Source of the DNA: Thamnidium elegans
Lineage: Eukaryota; Mucoromycota; Mucoromycetes; Mucorales; Mucoraceae
NCBI GenBank assembly: GCA_025201345.1
Contig: JAIXMG010000006.1
Coordinates: forward strand, 1,054,001 to 1,118,000
Direction of reading: 5' to 3'
DNA: 64,000 nt
Below the pieces are notes generated by a model. It was not told where the DNA came from and made no database searches. It was given only the letters and a program-made list of their open reading frames with translations. Shown here in pieces: positions 61,540 to 64,000 of the stretch; the stretch's first letter is position 1; each line of letters starts with the position of its first letter. Position numbers and translations under genes: made by a program.

Positions 61540-61626
61540 TATTGATTAAAAAAATACAAGAATGAAAAAAGGTATTTTGGGGCTGTAATACTATATTCGG
61601 TAAAGAAGCGTTGTGGCTAAACTTGC

Positions 61627-62028
61627 AACAGATGAAATACAGATGAACAACGGATGAAACTCAAATGCAACAGATGAAATGCAGATGAACAACGGATGGC
61701 TACGGATGAGTTCCATTTTCAGCTGTCTCATTTTCGATTTCTATCATTTGACTCGAACTATTTTCAAGGGCTGAGCGATCCCTTATAATTCAAGATAATT
61801 CTGGCGCTTCAACTAACGGTATAATTATCAGAGAATCAGAGGACAAAAGGAAACTTTTTTCTTTATTTCAATTTCACTCAACAGCGGAACGAATGGTTTT
61901 TTTTTTTTTTTTTTTTTTTTTTTGGTGTGGCGACCTTTTGTTCCTTTTTAACACTCTTGGATATACACTCATTACGATAATCTGCTGCAGTTGGGCAAAA
62001 AAAGTTGTGCTATTAAGCGACATTTTAT
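61627..62028 (-). repeat. Right terminal inverted repeat
   Basis: 402-bp inverted copy of 59287-59688, including the T-run (61896-61923) and the CAGATGAACAACGGATG direct sub-repeats. The outer edge reads GCGACATTTTAT and unrelated sequence follows at once. Confidence 0.85.
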
Positions 62029-64000
62029 TCGGACTATTGGCACTAAAAAAACAACCTTCAAAGTATTATATCTTCAAGTGGATTAGTACCAAAGGAAAAT
62101 GTCTCTGGAAAGCTACCTGCTATCCAAAATTCTTTGAAATTAGAATTTCCGCTCAAGTCTTATTTTGTATTATCTCAATTACATAAAGATTATATACAAC
62201 ACCAGGTTTGGAAGAAAATGAACAGGAATCCATCATTGTACAAGACAAAACGATACCCATTCAGATTATCTATTATTCTCTATGCTATGCTCGAATATAT
62301 GGAATAACCTTCAAGCAAGACAAGTACCTTAATCGAATTGTGCAAAATTCATGATAGATCTTTTCTCATTAAAGACCAAGACCGAATTTTTTGTTAACCT
62401 CAAACGTTATATTTCTGACACTGTCTGAAATATAAATGAATCAAGAGTATACTAACAACTCAACACTCGAATATGTAGGTACTTAAAAATAACACCAACA
62501 AAGTACTGCCGATACAACCACTGTAAAATTGAATAGTTCTTGCGGTTGCATAATTCGTTTGACAACCACTGATATCTTTTACGCCAGTTCTACATGATAT
62601 TGCCTGTAATTTATCCATCTCTTTGTTAAATAAGGAGTTCTTTGGAAACTATATTAATATCGATTATCCCCCTCAGTTTGATACATTTCAGTAATAATCC
62701 ACAGCTACAATATGCATTTACAAGAATACTAGAAGAGGAAGCTGTTGATTTTAATTTAGAGTTAGGAATTGACACATTCTCGAATTATATAGTCGGCTTT
62801 TACTGCTAGTTAGTACACAGCGATCATTCTGGTATAAAAATTTCCAAGCTGGTATTTTACAACAAATGTGCAGCGAAGATTGTGTCTTATGTATAACTGT
62901 AGGTGAATTTCGCAGAGCAGATATTACGTATAGATGCAAAATAGTTAACAGATATAAAAACTATCGGGCGCGACGGAAATACTGTACTCCCGTTTTTAAA
63001 TAAAGGGGATATAATAAATAATGGTCGGTTGAGTAAAACGTTTTATTTAAGCACCAAAGGCGCTCTGCCACTTTCTTATACTATAGATAGTGTAACTACA
63101 ACATAACGAAATGTTAAAATTCAATTTTTCGTATTTTAATAATAGATAGATTTAAAACGATGAATTATTTAGAGAATAATGAAACTCTTTGTTTGGAGCA
63201 TAATGTTTATGAACGTATTGGTAACATAAAAATAAACGCTGACCAGCTTCGTGGGATTGGAGATATAGACGTATCCATAATGGTTTCCGTAGTGTATAGA
63301 AACGAGTGACTTCGAGTATGGATTAATGGGATAATCCCTTTTGTTCCTCTCACTAGCTGATTTTCTGCAAACATTAATAATGTGAGAAGAAAGATCATAC
63401 GACATACAAGTTATGGTAATAGTTGGAATACAAAAAATGAATATATAAAACTTGTCTCCTCTCTGACATACATAGTCAATAATACTTTAAGCTCTGAACT
63501 CTCTTTTCTTTTCCTGTGGATACGGCCTTAAAAATGAAAAGAGCACAGTAACAACGATAATAAAGCTGTTTAGTAAACAGGCTTTACTTTGGTAGGAAGC
63601 AAGCCATTACTTATCTAATGATAGTAATAAATTATTCTTTTATAATGATTCTCTTTATCATCCCTTCTAGTTAGTAAACATCCGGAATTGTAAGTATAGC
63701 TTATTACTAACTGAAGCTTGTAAATTGGCATGGATTGAATCCCGGCAAATATTTAGAAAGTTACGGCACGTATTTTTTTTTTTTAATGCTTGAACATTTT
63801 ACAAATGAGCCGGTGTATCTTGGTGCAAAGATCATTATTTTACTTTAATATAAATTAGGTTTGCAGAATGTGATTTTAAAGAAAACCAAGTTATTATCAT
63901 TACTTTCGAAAAAATATATCTCAAGGTTGTGACAGAGATAAACTAGAAACCCTCCTCTTAGTTTATAAGAAAAAAACGCGGGGGGATTACATTATGATAT
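62029..64000. other. Gene-poor right flank with a possible coding relic
   Basis: One open stretch at about 62070-62308 (+) reads LVPKENVSGKLPAIQNSLKL and later HQVWKKMNRNPSLYKTKRYP, ending LEYME-stop. The residue pattern looks like old coding sequence but has no start, no intron logic and no family I know. The rest, to 64000, shows no gene. Confidence 0.3.

Larger units (their letters stand above)
59287..62028. mobile_element. 2.74-kb transposable element with 402-bp terminal inverted repeats
   Basis: Left arm 59287-59688 and right arm 61627-62028 are near-identical inverted copies ending ATAAAATGTCGCTTAATAGC. They differ mainly in the length of the internal homopolymer and a few bases near the inner edge. 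Between them lie a plus-strand two-exon gene with a serine-recombinase-like C-terminal half and a short minus-strand ORF copying that gene's N-terminal module. No clear target duplication is visible outside the ends. Near identity of the arms argues for recent mobility. Confidence 0.75.

Overview
The window is AT-rich nuclear DNA of an intron-dense fungus. The chitin synthase (class IV/Chs3-like), NOP14, DBP4, RAD5, APC2 and RPC25 homologues establish a fungus. The very short introns with T-runs and the expanded hypothetical families (degenerate Hsp70-like ATPases, a KAD...ILE family, a DIRS Gag-YR protein) suggest an early-diverging fungus, most likely Mucoromycota/Mucorales; the lineage call is inference.

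Layout. 1-11.6 kb is ordinary gene-dense DNA: SFT2-like (+), CHID1-like GH18 (+), APC2 (-), class IV chitin synthase (-). 11.6-13.5 kb is low-complexity spacer, followed by a secreted PLB1-type GDSL lipase (-) to 15.1 kb. 15.1-22.3 kb is gene-poor: a fragment of a hypothetical family, a coiled-coil ORF, a striking array of DNA/RNA hairpins (20.2-20.8 kb), the 3' remnant of an NSUN5/RCM1 rRNA methyltransferase and a 68-bp MITE abutting it. 22.5-30.2 kb is gene-dense again: RPC25 (+), a UBAP1-like ESCRT-I protein (-), casein kinase 1 (-), a small SET protein (-), DBP4 (-). 32.4-37.0 kb holds a broken Hsp70-like gene and an LRR-like fragment. 37.7-42.8 kb holds RAD5 (+) and SAM50 (-), tail to tail. 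43-49.5 kb is a mobile-element and accessory zone: dead Tc1/mariner transposase, a 269-bp-period direct repeat, and a multi-exon hypothetical gene. 50-55.8 kb holds NOP14 (+), a small hypothetical gene (-) and a bZIP factor (+).

57.5-62.0 kb is the most unusual part. An intact single-exon Gag-like/tyrosine-recombinase fusion lies beside a 2.74-kb element with 402-bp terminal inverted repeats. That element encodes a two-exon protein whose C-terminal half resembles a serine recombinase, and it carries a second, inverted copy of that protein's N-terminal module. I propose this as the undescribed mobile element of the window.

Exon structures were worked out by hand from GT/AG sites, homology and phase. 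For every gene listed with exact exons the summed length is a multiple of three, but no transcript evidence was available.
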